Of a stretch of 64,000 nt of DNA, positions 1 through 7,206 are shown one piece after another. The first letter of the stretch is position 1. Every line of letters starts with the position of its first letter. Source of the stretch: Lysobacter enzymogenes (GTDB lineage Bacteria; Pseudomonadota; Gammaproteobacteria; Xanthomonadales; Xanthomonadaceae); contig NZ_CP067396.1 in the NCBI RefSeq assembly GCF_023617245.1, forward strand, positions 4,402,001 through 4,466,000, read 5' to 3'. Position numbers and translations under genes: made by a program. The notes beneath the pieces were generated by a model, which saw nothing but the letters and a program-made list of their open reading frames with translations, made no database searches and had not been told where the DNA came from.

Positions 1-76
1 CTCAGGTCGCCGGAACCCCACCGCGGCGGATGCAAAGACCTCGGGCCCGAAGACCCTCTCGCCTAGCGCGATGACC

Positions 77-110
77 CAAAAAAAACGAAGCCCGGCGCGA
101 GCCGGGCTTC
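77..110 (-). terminator. Rho-independent terminator of the outer-membrane protein gene
   Basis: A 10-bp GC stem (GAAGCCCGGC / GCCGGGCTTC at 87-110) with a 4-nt loop is followed on the minus strand by a run of T. It lies 37 nt after the stop of the gene at 147-800. Confidence 0.85.
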
Positions 111-146
111 GTCGTCGTTGCGCCGTCGACCAGCGCGATGCGCGGA

Positions 147-800
147 TCAGAAGCTCCAGCGCACGCCCAGGCGGTACTGCTTCTGGTCGCTGCCGAACTC
201 GCCTTCGGCGACGATGCCCCAGTTGTCGTTGAACTTGATCAGGCCGCCCAGCGTGCCGCTGAACTCCTGGTCGTACATGTCGCCGTCGGTGTAGTTGGCC
301 TTGATCCAGCCTTCGAAGTTGCGCGCCAGGTTGCCGCGCAGGCCGAGCGAGGCGCGATAGTCGTCGCCTTCGGCGGTGTCCTGGGTGATATCTTCGCCCT
401 TGGCCTTGAAGCGGGTGCGCAGGAAGCTGACTTCGCCGGTCCACTGGACCCGGTCGCTGAGCTGGTGGCCGTAGCCGACGCCGCCATGGGCCTGCTGGGC
501 GTCGATCTCGAATTCGCCGATCTTGCCGAAGCCTTCGAAGTTGACCGCGATGCTGTCGTCCTTGCCCTTCTGGTAGCCGCCGAACACGTAGAACTTCTCG
601 CCGACCGCGATCGAGCCGTTGATGAAGCCGCCGTTGGCCTTCATGTCGTCGACCGTGACCCCGACCGGAGCGAGCACCGGCACTTCGGCCTGCTGATGGG
701 CGAAACCGGCTTCGACGTAGGTGTGGCTCAGCCTGTCGTAGGCGGCGGCGGAGGTGGAGGCGGCGGCCAGCGCGAGGGCCAGCGCGAGTTGCTTCTTCAT
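147..800 (-). CDS. Outer-membrane beta-barrel protein, Ax21/OmpO-like
   Basis: 217 aa. The N-terminus is a clear signal peptide (MKKQLALALALAAASTSAAA, cleavage about residue 20). The rest is made of alternating hydrophobic/polar strands rich in Tyr, Gly and Phe, and the chain ends in Phe (RWSF), the usual C-terminal signature of a barrel inserted by the BAM machinery. The opening of the mature part (HTYVEAGFAHQQ) and the small size resemble the Ax21/OmpO-type barrels of Xanthomonadaceae. That assignment is by general resemblance only and no transport role can be read from it. The ATG is preceded by AAGGGG at good spacing, and a strong terminator follows, so it is probably a single-gene transcript. 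Confidence 0.75.
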   Translation of the reverse strand: MKKQLALALALAAASTSAAAYDRLSHTYVEAGFAHQQAEVPVLAPVGVTVDDMKANGGFINGSIAVGEKFYVFGGYQKGKDDSIAVNFEGFGKIGEFEIDAQQAHGGVGYGHQLSDRVQWTGEVSFLRTRFKAKGEDITQDTAEGDDYRASLGLRGNLARNFEGWIKANYTDGDMYDQEFSGTLGGLIKFNDNWGIVAEGEFGSDQKQYRLGVRWSF

Positions 801-978
801 AAGTCCCCTTGGTCCTTGATTCGGTAAGCGTCCCGTTCCTCGGGATCGGCGCGAATCTTAATGAAAAAATCACAGACCGTCTCGAAATATTGAAGACGGG
901 CACGGCGCATCTGCGATTCAAGTGACTTTTGTACGCAGCCCGTCCCAGCGCCGCATGCGCGGACGGCACCGGCCGCGC

Positions 979-1007
979 CAAAACAAAAGCCCCGCCGGAG
1001 CGGGGCT
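979..1007 (-). terminator. Rho-independent terminator of bTHX gene
   Basis: Stem AGCCCCG / CGGGGCT (988-994 and 1001-1007), followed on the minus strand by a T-rich tract. It lies 40 nt after the bTHX stop. Confidence 0.8.
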
Positions 1008-1046
1008 TCGTCGTCGCAGCGGCGGCCGCTGGGGCCGCGGCGCGGC

Positions 1047-1232
1047 TTACTCCTTGGTGGCCTTCTTGGCCACGACCTTCTTCGCCGGCGCCTTGGCGAC
1101 GGCGGTCTTGGCGGTCTTCTTGGCGGCCGGCGCGGCGGCGCTGCCGGTGGCCTTGGTCACGGCCTTGCGGGCGTTGCCGTAGCTGGAGTTGTAGCGCTTG
1201 CCCTTGGCGGTCTTGCGGTCGCCCTTACCCAT
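1047..1232 (-). CDS. 30S ribosomal protein bTHX with long Ala/Lys tail
   Basis: 61 aa. The N-terminus (MGKGDRKTAKGKRYNSSYGN) matches the short basic bTHX protein, which sits in the head of the 30S subunit and binds 16S rRNA. The start chosen is the ATG at 1232, which has AGGAG 7 nt upstream. A longer reading to 1286 would add 18 unrelated residues. The family core is only about 25 residues. Here it is followed by a low-complexity tail of Ala, Lys, Pro and Val (AAKKTAKTAVAKAPAKKVV), similar to histone-H1-like tails, which could add nucleic-acid affinity. The core identity is confident and the role of the tail is unknown. Confidence 0.8.
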   Translation of the reverse strand: MGKGDRKTAKGKRYNSSYGNARKAVTKATGSAAAPAAKKTAKTAVAKAPAKKVVAKKATKE

Positions 1233-1442
1233 GGTCGTGCTCCTGTAATCGTGATGTACGGTGTTTCGAAATGATGGCTCGCGCAAGCCGCGAACGCCGC
1301 GGCCGGGATCGCGATGCCCGGGATCCGCGCGAAAGGCTCGCGCGCGAGGCTGCGAAGCCTAGCACAAGCGCCTGGAACACGGGTTCGGCGGGCCTGCGGC
1401 GGCCCGGATGGCGGTACAAGGGCGCGGCCGGTGCGGGCCGGC

Positions 1443-1853
1443 TCAGTGAGCGCAGCTGGCGCTGTGGATGTGGCCGTGGTTGAGGCGCAGGTTGGCGAGG
1501 TGGGCCAGGCCGACCAGGGCGCCGCCGATGGTCATGGCGATCGCGTGCGGGACCACCGAATGATGCAGCGGCGCGTACAGCACGCCGACCCAGAGCAGGG
1601 CCAGCCCCGGCACCAGCAGCCACAGGGCGCGCACGGCGTGGTGCCGGCGATAGCCCCAGATCAGGCTGAAGGCGCCCAGCACGGTGGCGAAGGCGACGAA
1701 GGCGAGCTCGAACCGGTCGCTGGCCAGGCTGACCAGGCCGAGCGAGGGGATCAGCGCGATCGCCAGCGGCAACAGCGCGCAATGCACGGCGCACAACAGC
1801 GAACCGAGGGCACCGATACGGTCGATCAGACTGCGGGATGGCGAATCGGACAT
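1443..1853 (-). CDS. MerC-domain inner-membrane protein, probably zinc-linked
   Basis: 136 aa from the ATG at 1853; a TTG at 1868 would add five residues. Four hydrophobic segments span most of the length. The first holds a CxxHC pattern (SLLCAVHCALLPL) typical of MerC-domain proteins, which in the mer system carry mercuric ion across the inner membrane. The C-terminus is His/Cys-rich (NHGHIHSASCAH). The gene is transcribed away from a ZnuD-like receptor, with a perfect Zur box between them, so it is probably derepressed under zinc starvation and handles zinc rather than mercury. No other mer genes are nearby. Family assignment is good; the zinc role is inferred from context. Confidence 0.75.
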   Translation of the reverse strand: MSDSPSRSLIDRIGALGSLLCAVHCALLPLAIALIPSLGLVSLASDRFELAFVAFATVLGAFSLIWGYRRHHAVRALWLLVPGLALLWVGVLYAPLHHSVVPHAIAMTIGGALVGLAHLANLRLNHGHIHSASCAH

Positions 1854-1933
1854 TAGCGGGGCGATCAACCGGTCGCGGCGAGGCGACAGGTTAAAGAATT
1901 TTAATGATGACTTCTGGGGGAGGACCTGCTGTC

Positions 1934-1946
1934 GTTATAGTATAAC
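1934..1946. promoter_or_regulatory. Zur box between the MerC-like gene and znuD
   Basis: GTTATAGTATAAC is a perfect inverted repeat (GTTATA-N-TATAAC), matching the known Zur operator of Xanthomonas and other gamma-proteobacteria. It lies in the 130-bp divergent spacer, 38 bp from the receptor ATG, and its TATAGT/TATAAC hexamers could overlap the -10 elements of one or both promoters. Zur bound with zinc should repress both directions. Confidence 0.85.
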
Positions 1947-1983
1947 ATTACCGCCGCCTCCTCCAATACTGTAGCTGAAACCC

Positions 1984-4158
1984 ATGTCGAAGCGTTCCCT
2001 GCCCCGGCTGCTGCCGCTCGTCCTCTCGCTCAACCTGGCCCTGCCGCTGATCGCGCAGGCGCAAGACGCGGCCCACGCCGACGGCGATCGCCATTCCCCC
2101 AAGGACCTGTCCGCGGTCGAGGTCAAGGCGACGCCGCTGCCCGGCACCGCCGAGGAACTGACCCGGCCGGTGGAAGTGCTGGCCGGCGAAGGCCTGGACC
2201 GGGCCAAGGCCAACTCGCTCGGCGAGACCGTGTCCAAGCTGCCGGGCGTGCAGACCTCCTATTTCGGCCCCGGCGTCGGCCGGCCGATCGTGCGCGGTTT
2301 CGACGGCGCGCGCGTGCAGGTGCTCAGCGACGGCCTGGGTTCGGGCGACGTGTCCACCGTCAGCGTCGACCACGCGGTGACCATCGAGCCGTTCCTGGCC
2401 GACCAGATCGAAGTGCTCAAGGGCCCGGCCACCCTGCTCTACGGCAGCGGCGCGATCGGCGGCGCGGTCAACGTCGTCGACGGGCGCATTCCCGAGAAGG
2501 CCACCGAACAGCCGCTGCAGGGCCGCGCCGAGCTGCGCGGCAACACCGTCAGCGACGAGAAGACCGGCATGGTGCGCCTGGACGGCACCTCGGCCTCGGG
2601 CCACGTGGTCTTCCATTTCGACGCCCTGCACCGCGAAACCGGCGACTACGACATCCCCGGCTACGCCGAAAGCCGCGCGCGCATGGCCGCCGAGGGCGAA
2701 ACCCCGGATCCGGCCGAAAAGGGCGTGCTGGGCAACAGCGCGGTGCGCACCGACGCCGGCTCGCTCGGCATTTCCTGGGTCGGCGATCGCGGCTTCCTCG
2801 GCGCCAGCTACAGCCTGTTCAACACCCGCTACGGCGTGCCCGGCCATTCGCACGAACACGGCGACGACGACGGCCACGACCACGGCGGCGAAGAGGAAGG
2901 CGAGGAAGGCCCGGTCCACATCGAAATGGACCAGCGCCGCACCGAAGTGCGCGGCGGCCTCAACGACCTCGGCCCGTTCGCCTCGCTGCGGGTCAAGCTG
3001 GCCCGCACCGAATACACCCACACCGAATACGACGGCGCCGTGCCGGGCACGGTGTTCGACAACACCAGCACCGAGGGCCGGGTGGAACTGGTGCACAAGC
3101 CCTGGGCCGGCTGGAGCGGCGCGTTCGGCCTGCAGTTCGGCAAGCGCGATTTCCGCGCCGTCGGCGACGAGGCGTTCGTGCCGCCGTCGCAGTCGCGCGA
3201 TGCCGGCTTGTTCTGGATCGGCGAGCGCGAGTTCGGCCCGGTCAAGCTCGAACTCGGCGCGCGCCACGACCGCAACAAGATCGAACTGGCCGAGGGCGCG
3301 AGCGGCCCGGATCGCGATTTCGACACCACCAGCCTGTCGGCGTCGGCGCGCTGGAACCTCAGCGACGCCTTCCACCTGTCCTTCGGCCTGGACCGCGCGC
3401 AACGCTCGCCGACCGCGGAGGAGCTGTATTCCAACGGCACCCACGTCGCCACCGCCAGCGTCGAGCTCGGCGACGCGCGCCTGAAGGAAGAGACCGCCAA
3501 CCGCGCCGAGATCGGCCTGCACTGGCACAACGGCCCGCTCAAGCTCAGCGCCTCGCTGTACCACGTGCGCTACAACGACTTCATCTACCTGGCCGACACC
3601 GGCGTGGAAGAGCACGACGGCCCGGTGCGCCTGTGGACCCAGGGCGACGCGCGTTTCAACGGCGCCGAGGCCGAAGCCGACTGGACCTTCCTCGACAACG
3701 ACTCCGGCGCCTGGGGCCTGCGCGTGTTCGGCGACGTGGTCCGCGGCAAGCTCGCCGGCAGCGGCTCGCGCGAAGTCGATTTCTCGGTGGCGCACGGCGA
3801 CCACACGCACGACTACACCGCCGACATCGCCCAGGGCGGCAACCTGCCGCGGATCGCGCCGTGGCGCGTGGGCGGCGAGCTGCGCTGGGACCGCGGGCCG
3901 TGGCGCGCCTCGCTGGGCGCGGTGCGCTACGCGCGCCAGGACCGGGTCGCCGAACACGAGACGCAGACCCCGGGTTACACCCTGGTCGACGCGCACGTGG
4001 CCTGGCACGCCGACACCCCAGCCGGCAACGCCTGGGAAGTGTTCCTCGACGGCAGCAACCTGCTCGACAAGGAAGCGCGCGCCCACACCTCCTTCCTCAA
4101 GGACGTGGCGCCGCTGCCGGGGCGCGGGGTCGCCTTCGGCGTGCGCATGTTCTTCTGA
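1984..4158 (+). CDS. znuD: TonB-dependent zinc receptor, ZnuD-like
   Basis: 724 aa. A signal peptide (to about residue 27) is followed by a plug domain with typical motifs (LPGVQT, RPIVRGFDGARV, IEVLKGPATLLYGSGAIGG) and a 22-strand-type barrel ending in FF. Around residues 286-312 a predicted surface loop is packed with His, Asp and Glu (HSHEHGDDDGHDHGGEEE), and a second His cluster (HGDHTHD) lies near residue 605. Such loops capture zinc in ZnuD of Neisseria and Acinetobacter. The Zur box directly upstream supports zinc import across the outer membrane powered by TonB. No strong Shine-Dalgarno precedes the ATG. A 10-bp stem-loop (4166-4190) follows the stop. Confidence 0.88.
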   Translation: MSKRSLPRLLPLVLSLNLALPLIAQAQDAAHADGDRHSPKDLSAVEVKATPLPGTAEELTRPVEVLAGEGLDRAKANSLGETVSKLPGVQTSYFGPGVGRPIVRGFDGARVQVLSDGLGSGDVSTVSVDHAVTIEPFLADQIEVLKGPATLLYGSGAIGGAVNVVDGRIPEKATEQPLQGRAELRGNTVSDEKTGMVRLDGTSASGHVVFHFDALHRETGDYDIPGYAESRARMAAEGETPDPAEKGVLGNSAVRTDAGSLGISWVGDRGFLGASYSLFNTRYGVPGHSHEHGDDDGHDHGGEEEGEEGPVHIEMDQRRTEVRGGLNDLGPFASLRVKLARTEYTHTEYDGAVPGTVFDNTSTEGRVELVHKPWAGWSGAFGLQFGKRDFRAVGDEAFVPPSQSRDAGLFWIGEREFGPVKLELGARHDRNKIELAEGASGPDRDFDTTSLSASARWNLSDAFHLSFGLDRAQRSPTAEELYSNGTHVATASVELGDARLKEETANRAEIGLHWHNGPLKLSASLYHVRYNDFIYLADTGVEEHDGPVRLWTQGDARFNGAEAEADWTFLDNDSGAWGLRVFGDVVRGKLAGSGSREVDFSVAHGDHTHDYTADIAQGGNLPRIAPWRVGGELRWDRGPWRASLGAVRYARQDRVAEHETQTPGYTLVDAHVAWHADTPAGNAWEVFLDGSNLLDKEARAHTSFLKDVAPLPGRGVAFGVRMFF

Positions 4159-4165
4159 GCGCGCG

Positions 4166-4190
4166 GCCGCCCGCCGCGCAGGCGGGCGGC
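4166..4190 (+). terminator. Stem-loop after znuD
   Basis: Perfect 10-bp stem GCCGCCCGCC / GGCGGGCGGC with a 5-nt loop, 7 nt after the stop codon. It lacks a T tract, so it may stabilise the 3' end rather than terminate. A second 9-bp stem follows at 4246-4267. Confidence 0.45.
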
Positions 4191-4287
4191 ATTCGCGAGG
4201 CGGCGCCGGTCCCGGCCGGCGTCGCGCCTTCGCTGCGATCTCGCGAACGCCGGCCTGCGCCGGCGTTTGCCGTTGCGGGCGAAATAG

Positions 4288-4299
4288 GTGTATATACAC
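4288..4299. promoter_or_regulatory. 12-bp palindrome abutting the MarR start codon
   Basis: GTGTATATACAC is a perfect palindrome ending 3 bp before the ATG at 4303. It is the only AT-rich patch in a very GC-rich spacer, as expected of a core promoter and a MarR-type operator. Autoregulation by the downstream gene is the simplest reading. Confidence 0.55.
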
Positions 4300-4302
4300 A
4301 CA

Positions 4303-4761
4303 ATGACCTCACCGCCGATCGCCCCTTCTCCTGCCCCCACGGCCAGCGTCTGCACCTGCTTCCGCATGCGCAAACTCTCGCGGCTGATGAGCCAGCGCTA
4401 CGACCAGGCGCTGGCGCCGGCCGGGCTCAACCTCAACCAGTACTCGATCCTGCGCCGCACCGGCGGCCGCGGCCGGCCGCTGGGCGAGATCGCCCACGAG
4501 CTGGGCATGGACCGCAGCACGCTGAGCCGCGACCTCAAGCCGCTGGCGGCGGCGGGCTGGATCGAATCGGCGCAGGGCGAGGACGCGCGGCAACGGCTGC
4601 TGCGGGTCACCGCGGCCGGCCGCGCGGCGGTCGAGCGGGCGATGCCGCTGTGGCGGCGGGCGCAGGACGAAATCGACCAAGGGCTCGGCGCGGACGGGAT
4701 CGCCGCGCTGCATGCGCAACTGGATCGGGCGATCGCGCAGTTGCAGGGCGAAGCGCCGTGA
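4303..4761 (+). CDS. MarR-family transcriptional regulator
   Basis: 152 aa. The winged helix-turn-helix spans about residues 38-105 (NLNQYSILRR, LGEIAHELGMDRSTLSRDLK, GWIESAQGEDARQRLLRVT) and is flanked by the dimerising helices usual in MarR. The N-terminus has a CTC motif (Cys about residues 14 and 16) before the first helix, seen in one branch of the family and possibly redox-responsive. An upstream GTG (4288) lies inside the palindrome, so the ATG at 4303 is preferred. The MFS gene 355 bp downstream on the same strand is a plausible target, but the repeats between them argue against a simple operon. The ligand cannot be inferred. Confidence 0.85.
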   Translation: MTSPPIAPSPAPTASVCTCFRMRKLSRLMSQRYDQALAPAGLNLNQYSILRRTGGRGRPLGEIAHELGMDRSTLSRDLKPLAAAGWIESAQGEDARQRLLRVTAAGRAAVERAMPLWRRAQDEIDQGLGADGIAALHAQLDRAIAQLQGEAP

Positions 4762-4805
4762 CCGCCGCAGGTTGCGCGATTGCCGCGCCCGCCGTGGAAC
4801 TGCCT

Positions 4806-4883
4806 TTGTGGGAAGGCCTTCAGGCCCGACGCTTTTCGTCCCGACCTGAGCGAAAAGCGTCGGGCCTGAAGGCCCTCCCACAA
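4806..4883. repeat. REP-like palindrome, family A (GTGGGAGGG...CTTCAG)
   Basis: Two arms in inverted orientation (TTGTGGGAAGGCCTTCAGGC and its complement) around a short centre, able to form a long hairpin. The same family recurs at 15991, 21144, 30176, 42893 and 43978. Its right arm is also the first unit of the 56-bp tandem array that follows. Confidence 0.85.
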
Positions 4884-5105
4884 CAGCGGATCGCAGCCGT
4901 CCTGCACCGACAACATCGCGTCTGAAAGCCCTCCCACAACAGCGGATCGCAGCCGCCCTGTACCGACAACATCGCGTCTGAAGGCTCTCCCACCACAGCG
5001 GATCGCAGCCGCCCTGTACCGACAACATCGGGCCTGAAAGCCCTCCCACAACAGCGGATCGCAGCCGCCCTGCACGAACAGCACCGGGCCTGAAGGCCCT
5101 CCCAC
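4872..5105. repeat. 56-bp tandem repeat upstream of MFS gene
   Basis: The segment GCCCTCCCACAACAGCGGAT recurs with an exact 56-nt period at 4872, 4928, 4984, 5040 and (truncated) 5096, with a few substitutions per unit. Each unit holds one arm of the family A repeat plus about 35 nt of unique spacer. The array ends 11 nt before the ATG at 5117, so it probably forms part of the 5' untranslated region. It is not a CRISPR, because the whole unit repeats and there are no variable spacers. Confidence 0.9.
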
Positions 5106-5116
5106 CCGAGCCCGCC

Positions 5117-6370
5117 ATGACCTCCACGCCGCCTCCGGCGCCCGCCAAGCCCGCGTCCTACTGGCCGCTGCTGCTCGCCGCCACCGCCATGCTGCTGATC
5201 ACCATGGGCATCCGCCAGTCGCAGGGGTTGCTGATCAAACCGATCGGCCAAAGCACCGGCCTGGGCATCGCCGAGATCAGTTTCGCCCTGGCCATCGGCC
5301 AGTTCGTGTGGGGCGCGGTGCAGCCGTTGTTCGGCGCCCTCGCCGACCAGCGCGGCCCCGGCCGGGTGCTGGTGTTCGGCGGCCTGCTGCTGGTCGCCGG
5401 CATGGCGCTGACGCCGCTGGTGTCTTCGCAATGGGGGCTGATGGTGACCCTCGGCGTGCTCGGCGCGGCCGGCGCGGGCGCGGGCAGTTTCTCGATCCTG
5501 ATCGGCGCGACCGCGCAGCGCATTCCGGCCGAGAAGCGCTCGATGGCCGCGGGCGTGATCAACGCCGGCGGCTCGATGGGCCAGTTCCTGTTCGCGCCGC
5601 TGGTGCAGGCGGTCATCGCCGCGGCCGGCTGGATGGCGGCGATGTGGACCCTGGCCGTGGCCGCGATGGCGACGTTGCCGCTGGCCTGGCCGCTGCGGCG
5701 CCGGCGCGAGACCGCGGCGGCGGCCGCCGCCGCGAGCGCCGCGGCGGACGGTATCGGCCTGCGCGAACAGCTGCGCATCGCCTTGCGCAATCCGAGCTAC
5801 TGGATGCTGCACGTCGGCTTCTTCACCTGCGGCTTCCACATCGCCTTCCTGGTCACCCACCTGCCCGGCGAAATCGCGCTGTGCGGGCTGTCGGACAACG
5901 TCTCGGCGATGGCGCTGGGGCTGATCGGCCTGTTCAACGTCGCCGGCAGCCTCGCAGCCGGCTGGCTCGGCCAACGCTGGCGAATGAAGTACCTGCTGGC
6001 CGGCATGTACGCCAGCCGCGCGGCCTTGATCGCGATCTATCTGCTTTCGCCGCCGACGCCGCTGACCTTCTACCTGTTCGCCGCCGGCCTCGGCGTGACC
6101 TGGCTGGCGACGGTGCCGCCGACCGCGGGCCTGGTCGGCAAGCTGTTCGGCCCGCGCTACCTGGGCACGCTGTTCGGACTGACCCTGCTCTCGCACCAGA
6201 TCGGCGGCTTCTTCGGCGCCTGGCTCGGCGGCCTGGCGATGGCGAAGTTCGGCGACTACACCTGGATGTGGTACGCCGACATCGTGCTGGCGCTGCTGGC
6301 GGCGGCGGCGAATCTGCCGATCCGCGAGGCCAAGCCGACCGCGCCCGGGTTGCTGCCGGCCAAGGCCTGA
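5117..6370 (+). CDS. MFS transporter
   Basis: 417 aa with about 12 hydrophobic segments in two halves separated by a charged central loop (RRRRETAAAAA, about residues 195-215). The loop between segments 2 and 3 holds the MFS signature (GALADQRGPGRVLVFGG). The sequence resembles oxalate/formate- and CynX-type exporters or monocarboxylate carriers; the substrate is unknown. No Shine-Dalgarno is visible, since the region before the ATG is the end of the tandem array. A MarR gene lies upstream in the same direction and may control it. Confidence 0.85.
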   Translation: MTSTPPPAPAKPASYWPLLLAATAMLLITMGIRQSQGLLIKPIGQSTGLGIAEISFALAIGQFVWGAVQPLFGALADQRGPGRVLVFGGLLLVAGMALTPLVSSQWGLMVTLGVLGAAGAGAGSFSILIGATAQRIPAEKRSMAAGVINAGGSMGQFLFAPLVQAVIAAAGWMAAMWTLAVAAMATLPLAWPLRRRRETAAAAAAASAAADGIGLREQLRIALRNPSYWMLHVGFFTCGFHIAFLVTHLPGEIALCGLSDNVSAMALGLIGLFNVAGSLAAGWLGQRWRMKYLLAGMYASRAALIAIYLLSPPTPLTFYLFAAGLGVTWLATVPPTAGLVGKLFGPRYLGTLFGLTLLSHQIGGFFGAWLGGLAMAKFGDYTWMWYADIVLALLAAAANLPIREAKPTAPGLLPAKA

Positions 6371-6390
6371 GCGCAGGGCGCGCTATCTAC

Positions 6391-6517
6391 CTGTAGGAGC
6401 GGCGCAAGCCGCGACCGCGAATCCGCAACCACGACGAAAACGGCCGCCAGCGACAGGCTTGCAGGGAGAGTCGTCGTCGCTGCGGATTCGCGGTCGCGGC
6501 TTGCGCCGCTCCTACAG
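6391..6517. repeat. REP-like palindrome, family B (GTAGGAGCGGCGC...)
   Basis: Inverted arms CTGTAGGAGCGGCGCAAGCC and complement enclose a GC-rich centre. A third single arm follows at 6617-6646, next to the 3' end of zur. The family also occurs at 9711, 23050 and 23583. Confidence 0.85.
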
Positions 6518-6616
6518 GGGGCTTCGCGGCGATGGCGACGTCTTTGCGCAGCCGCACGATCGCGGCTGCGCCCGCGGGCTTCCCGCTCGCGGGCCGGGTT
6601 CGTCGTTGGCGCTGTG

Positions 6617-6646
6617 TCGCGGTCGCGGCTCGCGCCGCTCCTACAG
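6617..6646. repeat. Single REP arm, family B
   Basis: One arm of the family (GCGGCTCGCGCCGCTCCTAC) in the same orientation as the right arm of the preceding pair, 20 nt before the zur stop codon. Confidence 0.8.
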
Positions 6647-6666
6647 GGGCTTCGGGGTTGGTGCGA

Positions 6667-7164
6667 TCAGGCCTTGGCGGCTTTCGCGGTAACGCAATCG
6701 GCGCACATGCCGTGCACTTCCAGGGTCTGCGCCTGCGGCACGAAGCCGAGCGCGCGGGCGCGGGCTTCGAGCAGGTCGACGATGCGCTCGTCTTCCAGTT
6801 CGGTCGCCGATTGGCAGCTGTCGCAGATCAGGAACGGCACCGCGTGCTGGGCGCCGCCCGGGTGATGGCAGCCGACGAAGGCGTTGATCGACGCCAGCTT
6901 GTGGATGAAGCCGTGTTCGAGCAGGAAATCCAGCGCGCGGTAGATCGTCGGCGGCGCCGCGGCGTCGTGGGTGGCCTTCATCTGATCGAGCAGGTCGTAG
7001 GCCTTCATCGGCCGGCCGGCGTCGGCGATCAGCCGCAGCGCGTGGGCGCGGATCGGCGTGAGCCGCAGCCCGCGCTGCTCGCAGGCCCGCTCGACCTCGT
7101 GCACGAAGGCGTCGCCGTCGTGGACGTGGTGGTGGGGATCGGTGCAAGCGGTGTCGGCGTTCAT
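6667..7164 (-). CDS. zur: Zinc uptake regulator Zur (Fur family)
   Basis: 165 aa. The N-terminal winged helix (RLTPIRAHALRLIADAGRPM ... TIYRALDFLLEHGFIHKL, about residues 35-90) is followed by the Fur dimerisation/metal domain with two CxxC motifs for structural zinc (CDSC about residue 118, CADC near the end) and His-rich stretches (CHHPGGAQH). The Zur-type ending and a DPHHHVHDGD N-terminus separate it from ferric Fur. With zinc bound it should repress the Zur-box promoters at 1934. The ATG has GGGAG upstream. It lies downstream of gltX on the same strand with 42 nt between ORFs, in the order gltX then zur, so the two may be cotranscribed. Confidence 0.9.
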   Translation of the reverse strand: MNADTACTDPHHHVHDGDAFVHEVERACEQRGLRLTPIRAHALRLIADAGRPMKAYDLLDQMKATHDAAAPPTIYRALDFLLEHGFIHKLASINAFVGCHHPGGAQHAVPFLICDSCQSATELEDERIVDLLEARARALGFVPQAQTLEVHGMCADCVTAKAAKA

Positions 7165-7206
7165 GGCGGGCTCCCGGTGGCGGCGCGGCGGCCTTCGCTG
7201 GATGGG

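Noticed and set aside
1443..1853. mer operon for mercury resistance
   Set aside because: Only a MerC-domain protein is present; no merR, merT, merP or merA, and the shared operator is a Zur box.
1948..4299. 783-aa minus-strand open frame opposite the zinc receptor
   Set aside because: It mirrors the receptor codons (GC-driven antisense frame), has no ribosome-binding site and no domain; the receptor reads perfectly on the plus strand.
4872..5105. CRISPR array
   Set aside because: The whole 56-bp unit repeats with few changes and there are no unique spacers or cas genes.
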